Source: Lentisphaerae bacterium RIFOXYA12_64_32 (GTDB lineage: Bacteria; Verrucomicrobiota; Lentisphaeria; Oligosphaerales; YB12-FULL-65-16). Taken from it: DNA of 39,741 bases. The stretch is from NCBI GenBank assembly GCA_001803235.1, contig MHBL01000085.1:1-39741 (forward strand), given 5' to 3'. Both the position numbers and the translations under genes were made by a program. This document shows positions 25,801 through 33,964 of this stretch, piece by piece; within the stretch, counting starts at the first letter, position 1, and each line of letters starts with the position of its first letter. The notes under the pieces were generated by a model. It was given only the letters and a program-made list of their open reading frames with translations. It did no database searches and was not told the origin of the DNA.

Positions 25801-27732
25801 TCAGTCGGCCCTGCCCCAGATGTGATCCACGGCCTCCTTCATCCAGTCGCCGCCATGGCGCAGGAACAGGTCGACCTCGATCAGTTCGTCGGCTGAACCG
25901 CTGCCGGTCTGACGGCGCGGATAGAGCCAGAACTCCACGACTCCGGAGGCAGGTCCGGCCGGCAGCAGGAAGTCGGGAAAGCCGTCGGCGTCGCAGTCGT
26001 TCCAGAGGTCATCGCCGACCTCGGCGAAACTACCGTTGCCCTCGGCATCAACCCCCAGGATCCGACCGGACCCCGGATCGATGAACTCGACACGGCACGG
26101 GCGAGAAGTGATTACCCGCAGATTCGCCACGGTCCGAGTCGAACCCGGGTTGAAGATCAGGTGCGCCACGGGGACCCGAACGAACGGGCCCAGCGCGAAG
26201 AGCCCGGAGTTGGTGACACTGATTCGCCGTGGGTCCGCCGGCCCTCCCAGGCTCCACATCGCATGGGGCTCACCGTTCCAGAGGAGGTCGATGGTCGGCC
26301 CGCAACCTTCGCCGCCGAACTCTTTCGCCGCCAGAACAATCCAGCAGAGGCGTCCGGCCGCCAGATCAACAGGGAGTTCCGCAACACCGTTCGGGGGCAT
26401 CTCCGCGGCCGGCCCCAGATCGACCCGGAGTTCGTCCTGGCCCCAGCAGTACTCGCGGATCGCCACACCTCGGAACCCAAGACGTCCGCTCGTCGGGGTG
26501 TCGGCCAGGTTCTGGAGGGAAAAACGCGCTTCGGCCACATCCGCGAGCCGCACCGACTCGGCCTGAATGGGCTGGATCCAGGCCGCCGACTCAACAACTC
26601 GCGCGGCCGCTCGGTCCCGCTGGCTTGTTGCCGCCGCGCGAGGCTGGGGGGGCCTCCCGGCGACCGGCGAGAGCAGGACCTCGCCGCGCCAGGCAGCCAC
26701 GGCAGTCCGGGTTGTCGGCGGCAAGCCTGGGTGCCCCGCGAGGAACGTGTCCAGTCGCTTCTCCACTTCCGCCAAGAGCAACGGCGTGCCGCCGGCGCGC
26801 GCAACCCCAGCCCTTGCCGCCAGAATCCGTGCCGTCATGTTGGCGAAATCCAGCAATTCGCACAGCCGCAGCCCTTGGTCGAGAACGTAGAGGGCCTCTG
26901 TCGCCTTTCCGTTCTGGGCAAGCCATAGTCCGTAATATAGGTAAACGAAGGGCTCCTTGAGTTTGTAGCCCATTTCGCGGTAGAGAAGGAGTGCCTGCTG
27001 GAGTTCACCGCCCAATTCGGGGAGGAGTTTCCCCTGCTCCTTGGCCACCCTGGCCTTGACGCAGATCGCATCGGCCTCCAGAAGCCGCTGCCCCGCCTCC
27101 CGCACTCTCCGACGTACCGCCTCCGCTTCCGCCACGGCGGCGTCACCACGTCCGGCCAGGCTCAGGAGCAGCGCCCGCAGCATTCGTTCCTGGTCGTCCT
27201 CAATGCCCAACGCCTTCAACTGAGCGACCGCCGCGTCGGCGTCTTCTAAGTCCTTGGGACTGAAGCCGTCACGGCGCGCACGGCCCAACGCGAGTCGGCC
27301 CATCGCCTCAGGCCGGCAACGGTTGCAGCCCCGGTGCGGCGGGAGCCGCAACGCCTCCTCGATCAGAGGGACGCCCGCTTCGTAGTCCTCCAGAAGCAGA
27401 GCGACTTCCGCCTGGCCGAGCAGAGCGTGTGCTTCGTCGCGGTTCAGTTTCTTCGCTCGAGCCAATGCCACAGTCCCGGCCCAGGTCTGCCGCGCCTGAG
27501 CGAACTCCGCGCGTAAGAAGTGCCCCACGGCCTTCACCCTCAGAACCAGACACCCATGCTCACGCGAGAGCTCGCTCCTGGCGGTGTCCAGCGCCTGAGG
27601 CGCATTGCGCACCCGCGCCTGGATGCGCGCCTCGCATGCCGCCATTTCCACCTCCGTCTGGGCCACAAGCCCGCGCTTTCCCTGGGCCGCCAGCAGGCAC
27701 GCCCGGAAGTGCGCAAGGATGGGTCTTTCCAT
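25801..27732 (-). CDS. TPR-like cytoplasmic protein of unknown function with C-terminal beta-rich domains
   Basis: From the ATG at 27732 the protein is 643 residues and has no signal peptide. The N-terminal half (to about 340) is a series of paired helices with TPR character (AHALLGQAEVALLLEDYEAGVPLIEEAL; RLALGRARRDG; YGLWLAQNGKATEALYVLDQGL). The second half is beta-rich, with Trp and Pro and segments such as LRVDLGPAAEMPPNGVAELPVDL, as in Ig-like or CARDB-like folds, and contains a DADGFPDFLLPAG calcium-loop-like motif near residue 600. The isolated CNRC pair near 150 may be a metal site. An ATG 40 codons upstream is possible but that stretch looks non-coding. The family was not recognised. 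Confidence 0.75.
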   Translation of the reverse strand: MERPILAHFRACLLAAQGKRGLVAQTEVEMAACEARIQARVRNAPQALDTARSELSREHGCLVLRVKAVGHFLRAEFAQARQTWAGTVALARAKKLNRDEAHALLGQAEVALLLEDYEAGVPLIEEALRLPPHRGCNRCRPEAMGRLALGRARRDGFSPKDLEDADAAVAQLKALGIEDDQERMLRALLLSLAGRGDAAVAEAEAVRRRVREAGQRLLEADAICVKARVAKEQGKLLPELGGELQQALLLYREMGYKLKEPFVYLYYGLWLAQNGKATEALYVLDQGLRLCELLDFANMTARILAARAGVARAGGTPLLLAEVEKRLDTFLAGHPGLPPTTRTAVAAWRGEVLLSPVAGRPPQPRAAATSQRDRAAARVVESAAWIQPIQAESVRLADVAEARFSLQNLADTPTSGRLGFRGVAIREYCWGQDELRVDLGPAAEMPPNGVAELPVDLAAGRLCWIVLAAKEFGGEGCGPTIDLLWNGEPHAMWSLGGPADPRRISVTNSGLFALGPFVRVPVAHLIFNPGSTRTVANLRVITSRPCRVEFIDPGSGRILGVDAEGNGSFAEVGDDLWNDCDADGFPDFLLPAGPASGVVEFWLYPRRQTGSGSADELIEVDLFLRHGGDWMKEAVDHIWGRAD

Positions 27733-27922
27733 CGTATCCCCGTCTAAGAAATGGCCTCCACTTGTCCAGGAAGAACATACCGGCTTGGGCAGCCGTACGC
27801 AAGGGCATTTGCCGTCTGGCTCCGACACAACCACGGGGCCACACGCACCCAAGCGCGCGTTCCTGGCGATGGACCCGGCGGGCGCCCTGAATGATGGTCA
27901 TCCACCACAGAGTGTGTGTCGC

Positions 27923-27941
27923 GAATCTTGAAACCGCCCTG
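27923..27941. repeat. Solitary diverged end of the 155-bp element
   Basis: GAATCTTGAAACCGCCCTG differs at two positions from the 19-base end of the element at 19425–19579 and is followed by CGTTGCC, similar to the flank there. No opposite end is found within the neighbouring 600 bases. Confidence 0.4.
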
Positions 27942-27948
27942 CGTTGCC

Positions 27949-27992
27949 GTAATGCGTCAGCGCCCCCCCGGCCGGCGGACCGGCCGGTCATA
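27949..27992. repeat. Dispersed 44-base intergenic repeat, copy 2 (inverted)
   Basis: It reads GTAATGCGTCAGCGCCCCCC onward and is the complement, with few differences, of the block at 4799–4842. It sits right after the solitary element end at 27923–27941. Confidence 0.55.
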
Positions 27993-28092
27993 GGTTGGTG
28001 TTACTCGCGCCGGTTCGCGCCGCTGCGGGTCTTGCGCCCGCGGGGCGAGCCGGGCGGCGGCGCGGAGTGACACGCGAGTAACATGGGAGTCG

Positions 28093-28200
28093 CGGGTGGA
28101 AAACGCACGGCAACGGGGTCCGGCCGAGCCGCGACTGGTAGGGAGCGGTCTCTGGGAAGCCGCTTGCTACCACGCGCGGCTCGGACGGAGTTTCACCCGG
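28093..28200. repeat. Long imperfect palindrome
   Basis: The core arms at 28124–28149 (CCGAGCCGCGACTGGTAGGG) and 28158–28184 pair with a few mismatches around a short loop. The flanking GGGTGGAAA (28094–28102) and TTTCACCC (28191–28198) extend the symmetry. No coding capacity is seen. It belongs to a 640-base repeat-rich gap between the TPR-like gene and the CDP-alcohol transferase relic. Confidence 0.5.
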
Positions 28201-28497
28201 CACTGACGCATTACGCGTTGCCGGGCCCTCGCCTTGCGCGCGGTCCGCAGTTCCGCTACGTTACCGTTGCCTGTAACCGGACTCTCCGGTCCAGGACGAG
28301 GGAGGCCGATCCACGTTCCCGTTCGCCCCGGTGGCGCCTGTCCCGGTCCGTTGCCACCCGGGTCCGTGGGCATTGGGCATGGTTCACGATTCAGCGGCTC
28401 TCAAGGTTGTCGGATGTGAGCTTGGATTGAACCAACCGTGAACCCTTGAACGGTGAACCTTGGAACCATGCCCGAAGGTATGAGCAGGTGACCGATG

Positions 28498-29017
28498 ATG
28501 AGTGACTCGAAGATGACCCGGCGTCCGATCCGGGCCCGCGACACCAAGTGGGCGGCGGCGACGGCGCGGTGGTTGGCGCGTTCCGGACTGCGGCCCAACC
28601 ACATCTCCGTGCTGAGCGTGGTCTTTGCCGCCGGCGCGGGCGCCGCCTTGGCCTCGCTCCCGCTGGTGTGCGACGCTCGAGGCCGGGCACTGCTGTTCCT
28701 GGCGGCCGCCGCCGGCATCCAACTGCGCCTGCTGTGCAACCTCTTCGACGGGATGGTCGCCGTTGAAGGCGGGTTCCGCACCAAGACGGGCGAGCTCTTC
28801 AACGAGTTCCCCGACCGGGTATCGGACACCCTGGTGCTGCTCGGAGCGGGCTATGCCGGCGCACCCTATGGCCCCACGCTGGGCTGGGCAGCCGCACTGC
28901 TGTCGGCCATCAAACGGCAATCTGATCCCGGGCCACGGCGGGGTCATGGATCGGATCGACTCGATCTGCTTCGCCGCCCCGGTGTTCTTCCATCTGACCC
29001 GCTTTTTCTTTACTTGA
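28498..29017 (+). pseudogene. Deletion chimera: CDP-alcohol phosphatidyltransferase start joined to a CdsA end
   Basis: From the ATG at 28495 or 28498 the frame encodes the first 140 residues of a CDP-alcohol phosphatidyltransferase, including NLFDGMVAVEGGFRTKTGELFNEFPDRVSD (the DG…G…D…D active-site core with substitutions) and the helix GWAAALL. After about 28905 the homology stops and, in a different frame, 28913–29017 reads GNLIPGHGGVMDRIDS followed by FAAPVFFHLTRFFF, the conserved C-terminus of phosphatidate cytidylyltransferase (CdsA). I infer that two neighbouring phospholipid genes were fused by an internal deletion, leaving neither intact. A longer frame to 29115 is just read-through. 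Confidence 0.6.
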
Positions 29018-29084
29018 GAAGTACCGTTCCGCGGGAAGAGGTCTTATCTTGGAAGACAGACAAGCGAATCCGCACAGGCAGGGC

Positions 29085-29176
29085 TGAGGGATGCAGGATG
29101 AATGCTGAAGGCTGAAGTGGAGACAAAGAAGCGCCGCGGGCTCTGGGATCTGGACTTCAGATTTCATCCCTCAGCC
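29085..29176. repeat. Inverted repeat upstream of lgt
   Basis: GGCTGAGGGATG (29085–29096) and CATCCCTCAGCC (29165–29176) are perfect complements; short GAATGCTGAAGGCTGAAG-type repeats lie between them. The pair lies 50–140 bases before the lgt start. It resembles dispersed intergenic repeats rather than a regulator site. Confidence 0.4.
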
Positions 29177-29224
29177 GTCAGATTCGGCTTGAGTTGGGGG
29201 CATTCGGATCAGACAGGGAGTGCC

Positions 29225-30043
29225 ATGGACCCGGTGGCTTTTCATCTCGGTTCGCTGACCATTCGCTGGTACGGAGTCTTTGTGGCTCTGGGGTTCCTGG
29301 CTGGGTTCCTGCTCGCACAAGCCCGGGCGGGCAAGCTCGGCCTGGACTCGAATGTTGCGGCGGATATCGTGCTGGCGGCCATGGTCGGCGGCATCCTCGG
29401 CGCGCGCCTGCTGTACGTGGCTCAGAGTTGGAGCGAGTATCGCGGGCAACCCCTCGAAATCATCCGCATCGACCACGGCGGACTCGTCTTCAACGGCGGC
29501 GTCATCGGCGCAATGGTGGCGCTCTACGGGCTATGCCGCATCCGGTCGCTGAGCCCCCGGGTCGTCGGGGACCTGCTCGCCCCTGCCCTGCCGCTGGGGC
29601 ACGCCTTGGGCCGCGTGGGCTGCTACCTCAACGGCTGCTGCTTCGGCCACCCCTACTCCGGAGCAGGCGCCGTACACTACCCGGCCGAGGGCAGCGTCCT
29701 GTACGTGCAGGCCCAGCAGCACCTGGTCGCCGCCGGCGCCACGGAATGCCTGCCGGTATTCCCCATCCAGTTGGTTTCCGCGGCGGTGAACCTGGCGCTC
29801 TGCGCCATCCTGCTGTACCTGGGCACGCGCATCAAGTCCCGGGGGTTGTTGTTCCCGCTGTACCTGATTCTGTTTGCCGTCACCCGGTTCTGCATCGAGT
29901 TCGGCCGCGGCGACTATCTTGACCGTGTCGGACCGCTCACGCCGGCGCAGGCGGTCTGCCTGGTTCTGCTGCCCGCCGGAATCACGTGGTTTGTTGTCGC
30001 CTGGCGCTCGGCCGGCGCCCGAACGGACGCACATGCCAACTGA
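29225..30043 (+). CDS. lgt: Prolipoprotein diacylglyceryl transferase
   Basis: This 272-residue membrane protein transfers the diacylglyceryl group from phosphatidylglycerol to the lipobox cysteine of prelipoproteins in the inner membrane. It begins with the conserved IRWYGVFVALGFLAGFLLA helix and has GGLVFNGGVIGAMVALY and the signature HALGRVGCYLNGCCFGHPY, where the Arg is essential in the family. The end contains TRFCIEFGRGD, a second conserved Arg-containing element. The Cys-rich NGCCFG variant is common outside Proteobacteria. The start at 29225 has AGGGAG eight bases upstream. The next gene begins inside its last codons, an 11-base overlap. Confidence 0.95.
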   Translation: MDPVAFHLGSLTIRWYGVFVALGFLAGFLLAQARAGKLGLDSNVAADIVLAAMVGGILGARLLYVAQSWSEYRGQPLEIIRIDHGGLVFNGGVIGAMVALYGLCRIRSLSPRVVGDLLAPALPLGHALGRVGCYLNGCCFGHPYSGAGAVHYPAEGSVLYVQAQQHLVAAGATECLPVFPIQLVSAAVNLALCAILLYLGTRIKSRGLLFPLYLILFAVTRFCIEFGRGDYLDRVGPLTPAQAVCLVLLPAGITWFVVAWRSAGARTDAHAN

Positions 30044-31037
30044 CGAGCCCAACACCACCAAGCCGCCCCCCGAGCCCCGTGAACTCCGGGCGCCCATCAC
30101 GGCCGACGGCCTGCGCATCGACCAACATCTGGCCCGGGTGTTCAACGACCGGTCCCGCGCCTACCTGCAGCGCCTGATTCAGGCGGGACACGTTCAGATC
30201 AACGGTCAACCCTGCCGGCGCGCCGAGAAGCTGCGCACCAACGATCTGATCCAGATCCATTTCCCGGCCGAACTCCCCCAGGAACTCGTCGCCGAAGCCA
30301 TGCCCCTGGACATCCTGTTCGAAGACGACGACATCCTGGTGCTGAACAAACCGCCCGGGTTAGTCGTGCACCCCGCTAAGGGCCACGCTACCGGAACGCT
30401 CGTCCAAGGGCTCCTCTCGCACGACCAGGCACACTTCGGCGACTTGGCCGAGGACGACCAGCGACCGGGAATCGTGCACCGACTCGACAAGGACACCTCC
30501 GGCGTCATGGTGGTGGCCAAGACGGAAGACGCCTGGACAGCGCTGAAGACGGCGTTTCGCGAGCGCACCGTGGAGAAGACCTATCTGGCGCTGGTCGTGG
30601 GTGAATTCGGCGTGGTCACCGGCGAGATTCTGGCCCCGATCGGGCGTCACCCCGTGCACCGCATGAAGATGGCCGTATTGAAGGAGGGCGGACGCCCAGC
30701 CATCACGAAGTATCGCGTGCTGGAATCCAATGGCGAGGTCTCCCTGATGCAGGTCCGCATCGAGACGGGCCGGACGCATCAGATCCGGGTCCACTTCTCG
30801 CACCTGCAGCATCCCGTGGCCGGGGACCCGCTCTACGGCGGACGGCAGCGCGATTTACGGATCCGCGCCGACCGGCAGATGCTGCACGCGTGGCGCCTGG
30901 CCTTCCCGCACCCCCGCACCGGCATCATGCGCGAATACATGGCCCCCATCCCCGACGACTTCCGCAACGCCCTCGCGGAGCTTGGGTTCCACAGCCTGGG
31001 CGAGGGCCGTCACGCCGCACCGGACCGCGCCACCTGA
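30033..31037 (+). CDS. rluD: 23S rRNA pseudouridine synthase, RluD-type (RluA family)
   Basis: The 334-residue protein has an N-terminal S4 RNA-binding domain (about 28–85: RIDQHLARVFNDRSRAYLQRLI) followed by the RluA catalytic domain with the signature RPGIVHRLDKDTSGVMVVAKT, where D of HRLDKDTSG is the catalytic Asp, and RTHQIRVHFSHLQHPVAGD near the C-terminus. RluD modifies 23S rRNA helix 69 in the cytoplasm; RluC/RluA paralogues cannot be fully excluded. I chose the ATG at 30033, which overlaps the lgt end by 11 bases; there is no separate promoter room. Coupling of lgt and rluD is operonic. Confidence 0.93.
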   Translation: MPTDEPNTTKPPPEPRELRAPITADGLRIDQHLARVFNDRSRAYLQRLIQAGHVQINGQPCRRAEKLRTNDLIQIHFPAELPQELVAEAMPLDILFEDDDILVLNKPPGLVVHPAKGHATGTLVQGLLSHDQAHFGDLAEDDQRPGIVHRLDKDTSGVMVVAKTEDAWTALKTAFRERTVEKTYLALVVGEFGVVTGEILAPIGRHPVHRMKMAVLKEGGRPAITKYRVLESNGEVSLMQVRIETGRTHQIRVHFSHLQHPVAGDPLYGGRQRDLRIRADRQMLHAWRLAFPHPRTGIMREYMAPIPDDFRNALAELGFHSLGEGRHAAPDRAT

Positions 31038-31065
31038 GCACCCGCACCGCGCGGTGCCAGGATAT

Positions 31066-31085
31066 CGACCTGTGCGCGTAAATCC
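31066..31085. repeat. Solitary end of the CGACCTGTGC element family
   Basis: CGACCTGTGCGCGTAAATCC differs from the end of the 22800–23023 element at one or two positions, and the adjacent CACAGAGGGAAGG resembles its subterminal part. No opposite end was seen downstream. It lies 28 bases after the rluD stop and just before the AbiEi relic. Confidence 0.5.
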
Positions 31086-31142
31086 ACAGAGGGAAGGCGC
31101 GGTGCCGCATGCGCCGGATGCACCTGTTCGCGGTTGTCCGCG

Positions 31143-31640
31143 GCGGCGGACCGTGGCGCGGGACCTCCGGGACCGCGGTAGGGTGCGTCGGTTCGTCCCG
31201 AACCGACGCCGTCGGCGTTCCGCACGGCCACGCACCGGCTGGCGCGGCGGAAGCGTCTGGTATGCATTCACAAGGGGTTCTACCTGGTCATTCCCCTGGA
31301 GCACCGGGCTACGGGGGTTCTCCCGCTCGAGTGGTTCCTTGACGACCTGATGAAACATCTGGGAGTCCACTACTACGTCGGTTGCCTGTCCGCGGCCGCG
31401 TATCATGGCGCATCGCACCAGGCGGCTCAGGTCTACCAGGTGGTCGCCGACCGGCAGATGCGCCCGATTCGCCATGCCGTCTCTAAAAGTGCAGTTCCTT
31501 CACCGGCGCGTGATCGAGCCAGTGATGTATGAAACGCGACAGGTTCCGACGGGCTGGTTACGGCTAAGTACGCCGGCCGTGACCGCCTACGATCTGTTGG
31601 CATTCCGCAAGGTCCAAGGTCCATGGTCCATGGTCCTTGC
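31143..31640 (+). pseudogene. Relic of an AbiEi-type (type IV TA) antitoxin/transcription factor
   Basis: Translations over two or three frames give a clear AbiEi-like string: PSAFRTATHRLARRKRLV, then HKGFYLVIPLEHRATGVLPLEWFLDDLMKHLGVHYYVG and LSAAAYHG and QVYQVVADRQMRPIRH in one frame, then, after a shift near 31478, LKVQFLHRRVIEPVMYETRQVP and TGWLRLSTPAVTAYDLL. A stop at 31179 and the missing start confirm inactivation. In intact systems AbiEi is the winged-helix antitoxin that represses the operon with the nucleotidyltransferase toxin AbiEii. No toxin remains beside it. A possibly unrelated nucleotidyltransferase module lies at 3331–4456. Confidence 0.65.
31611..31636. repeat. Short GGTCCATGGTCC palindromic tandem
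   Basis: GGTCCAAGGTCCATGGTCCATGGTCC is a 7-base-step repeat made of palindromic GGTCCATGGTCC. A second copy (39719–39737) ends the window. The role is unknown. Confidence 0.4.
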
Positions 31641-31764
31641 AGCGCAACGAGATGTGTAGTATTTCCGAGACGTGGCGCGCCGGCGTGGTTCCGACCTTCT
31701 TTCGCGACGGAACATGCTGTTTTGCCGTCGGCACTTGGGCTGCCGCGAGAGGCACGGCCGCCGG

Positions 31765-33762
31765 TCAGACATCTTCGATGGCGATCAGGGCTTGGCCCTT
31801 TTCCACCTTCTGACCATCGGCGATCAGGATCTGGACGATCTTGCACTTGGTGGGCGCCTTGATCTCATTGAAGAGCTTCATGGCTTCCACCACGCACACT
31901 GTCTGCCCCGGTTCAACCGTCTTCCCAGCTTCGACGAACGGCGGCTTGCCCGGCCCGCTGGACGCGTAGAATGTGCCAACGAACGGCGCCGAGATCGCCT
32001 TCTCGTATGCTGGGGCCACGGCCTGGGGTTCCGCCTTGGCAAGCCTCGCGGCCGAACTGGCGGCAGTCTGATTCGCCGGCAGGTCCGCCTTGCCGGCAGG
32101 CGACGACGTCGCCGTCGGGGCGGCGGCGCTGTCCCGCGACGCCAGGATTCCCTTCGCTCCAGCGGCACGGAAAGTCAGGGCCAGATCGCCCTTGCGGATG
32201 CTGAGCTCCTCGATGCTGAGCTTTCCAGCCTTGCTCAGAATATCGCCAATGCCCTTGTAGTCATCCGGTTGCAGAATCGGGCCGAGCGGCTCCTCCTTCT
32301 TCGTCTCCGGTTTCTTGTCGTCTTTGGTCTTCTTCGAATCCGCCAGTTTCTTCAGCTCCAGTTCGTGCGGCGTCGGCGGTCGCTGATCCTTCGGAAGGGC
32401 CCGCCACTTGAAGTACTCCAGCGCCACTTCCGGCAACATGCAGTAGGAGACGATGTCTTCCTCGTTCTCAACCAGCTTCGGGTCCAGCTCCTGCGCCGCC
32501 TTGGCGAGCATGGGCTGGATGTCGTCCGCGGGCCGGTGGTCGATCGGCTTCTCCTCCCCGAGAATCTGCCGGACAAACCCTGGCGCCATCGACTCGGGCG
32601 AACGTCCATAGAGGCCGCGGACATAGTCCTTGACCTCGTTGGGAACGATTTTGTAGCGCTCACCAGCCAGGACATTCATCACGGCCTGGGTCCCAACGAT
32701 CTGGCTGGTCGGAGTCACCAGCGGCGGATAGCCGAGGTCCTTGCGCACCTCGGAGACTTCCGTCAACACCTCCGGCAGGCGGGGGAGTGCATTCTGCATC
32801 TCCAACTGCGACCGGAAATTGGAAATCATGCCGCCGGGAATCTGGTGCAGCAGCACGTCCGGGTCAATGTAACCCAAGGCCTGAGGCGCCAGAGCGCGCC
32901 TGGGGTAGAGATCCTTGAAGTACTTGTTCACCTTCCCGAGCGCATCGATGTCCAGCTTGGCCGAGTAGTGCGTTTCCGAGAAAATGGCCAGAAGCGTCTC
33001 GACCGGCGGCAGCGACGAGAAGCCGGACATGGACGAAATCGCGCAGTCGATGGCGCCAGCGCCCGCACGCACGCCCTCTACGTAGGAAGGCACCGCCATG
33101 CCGCTGGAGGCGTGGCAGTGGAGTTGGATCGGGATGTTCAACACATTGACCAGGGCCGTCACCAGGCGCTCCGCCATGATGGGGGACAGGATTCCGGCCA
33201 TGTCCTTGATACACAACGAGTCGATCCCCAGGGCGAGTTGGGCCTTGGCGGCGTCGACGTACTTCTCGACCGTGTGCACCGGGCTGATGGTGTACGAGAG
33301 CGTCCCCTGCGCATGGCCACCGTACTTCTTGACGGCCTTGATCGCGGCTTCCAGGTTCCGCGGGTCGTTGAGCGCGTCGAAACAGCGGAAAATGTCGACC
33401 CCGTTCTCACAGGCCAGGGCCACAAACCGGTCCACCAGGTCGTCGGGGTAGTTGCGGTATCCGACCAGGTTCTGCCCGCGCAGCAGCATCTGCAGCGGCG
33501 TGTTCCGCGCCTTCGCCTTCACCAGGCGCAACCGCTCCCAAGGGTTCTCGCGCAGGAAGCGCAGGCACACGTCAAACGTGGCGCCGCCCCAAACCTCCAG
33601 CGAGTAGTAACCTACCTTGTCGATGACGTCGATAATCTTCTCGATGTCTTCCGTGCGCATGCGCGTCGCCCACAGTGACTGATGGGCGTCCCGCAAGGTT
33701 ACGTCCGTTACCCGCAACGGGATCTTGTGCAAACGATCTTCATCGGCGACAGGTCTTACCAT
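31765..33762 (-). CDS. OadA/PycB-type carboxyltransferase fused to an AccB-like biotin carrier
   Basis: Residues 1–470 form an oxaloacetate decarboxylase alpha / pyruvate carboxylase B carboxyltransferase: TDVTLRDAHQS (catalytic Arg-Asp, metal site), CIKDMAG with the carboxylatable Lys186, and LHCHASSG with metal ligands His215 and His217. After a charged linker (475–495) the C-terminus is a full acetyl-CoA-carboxylase carrier: a YKGIGDILSKAGKLSIEELS helix pair (AccB N-domain-like), a Pro/Ala-rich linker, then VGTFYASSGPGKPPFVEAG, which contains the AccB 'thumb', and VEAMKLFNE with biotinyl Lys629. The thumb is normal for AccB and normally absent in OadA. Neighbours accD and accA on the same strand supply acetyl-CoA carboxyltransferase; accC is not in the window. 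The protein may load its biotin from oxaloacetate or use pyruvate as acceptor. Confidence 0.9.
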   Translation of the reverse strand: MVRPVADEDRLHKIPLRVTDVTLRDAHQSLWATRMRTEDIEKIIDVIDKVGYYSLEVWGGATFDVCLRFLRENPWERLRLVKAKARNTPLQMLLRGQNLVGYRNYPDDLVDRFVALACENGVDIFRCFDALNDPRNLEAAIKAVKKYGGHAQGTLSYTISPVHTVEKYVDAAKAQLALGIDSLCIKDMAGILSPIMAERLVTALVNVLNIPIQLHCHASSGMAVPSYVEGVRAGAGAIDCAISSMSGFSSLPPVETLLAIFSETHYSAKLDIDALGKVNKYFKDLYPRRALAPQALGYIDPDVLLHQIPGGMISNFRSQLEMQNALPRLPEVLTEVSEVRKDLGYPPLVTPTSQIVGTQAVMNVLAGERYKIVPNEVKDYVRGLYGRSPESMAPGFVRQILGEEKPIDHRPADDIQPMLAKAAQELDPKLVENEEDIVSYCMLPEVALEYFKWRALPKDQRPPTPHELELKKLADSKKTKDDKKPETKKEEPLGPILQPDDYKGIGDILSKAGKLSIEELSIRKGDLALTFRAAGAKGILASRDSAAAPTATSSPAGKADLPANQTAASSAARLAKAEPQAVAPAYEKAISAPFVGTFYASSGPGKPPFVEAGKTVEPGQTVCVVEAMKLFNEIKAPTKCKIVQILIADGQKVEKGQALIAIEDV

Positions 33763-33831
33763 GGGTCGTCTCTTCCTACGTTCGGGGCTTCACACCACCG
33801 CGACCGAACCCCAGTTCTCGCTCTGCGAACC

Positions 33832-33963
33832 TCTTGCAGAACCCAGTCTTGGGAGATGAGGGTTCAGGGTTCAGGAGGGAACACTCTGATGTTGAATCGA
33901 TGGCACATTCCTGACACCTGACACCTGACACCTGGCTCTTGCCGTACCTCTTGCAAGAGTCTC
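33832..33963. repeat. Repeat block following accA
   Basis: It holds CTTGCAGAACCCAGTCTTG (33832–33850) and a CTGACACC tandem (33911–33934), then a hairpin-forming CTCTTGC…GCAAGAG (33937–33959) abutting the accA stop. The whole arrangement recurs after accD at 35046–35182. On the minus strand the hairpin directly follows the stop codon, without a T-run. Confidence 0.55.
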
Positions 33964-33964
33964 T

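Noticed and set aside
31672..33678. 668-codon frame antisense to the OadA::AccB gene
   Set aside because: Shadow frame; all conserved motifs lie on the minus strand.
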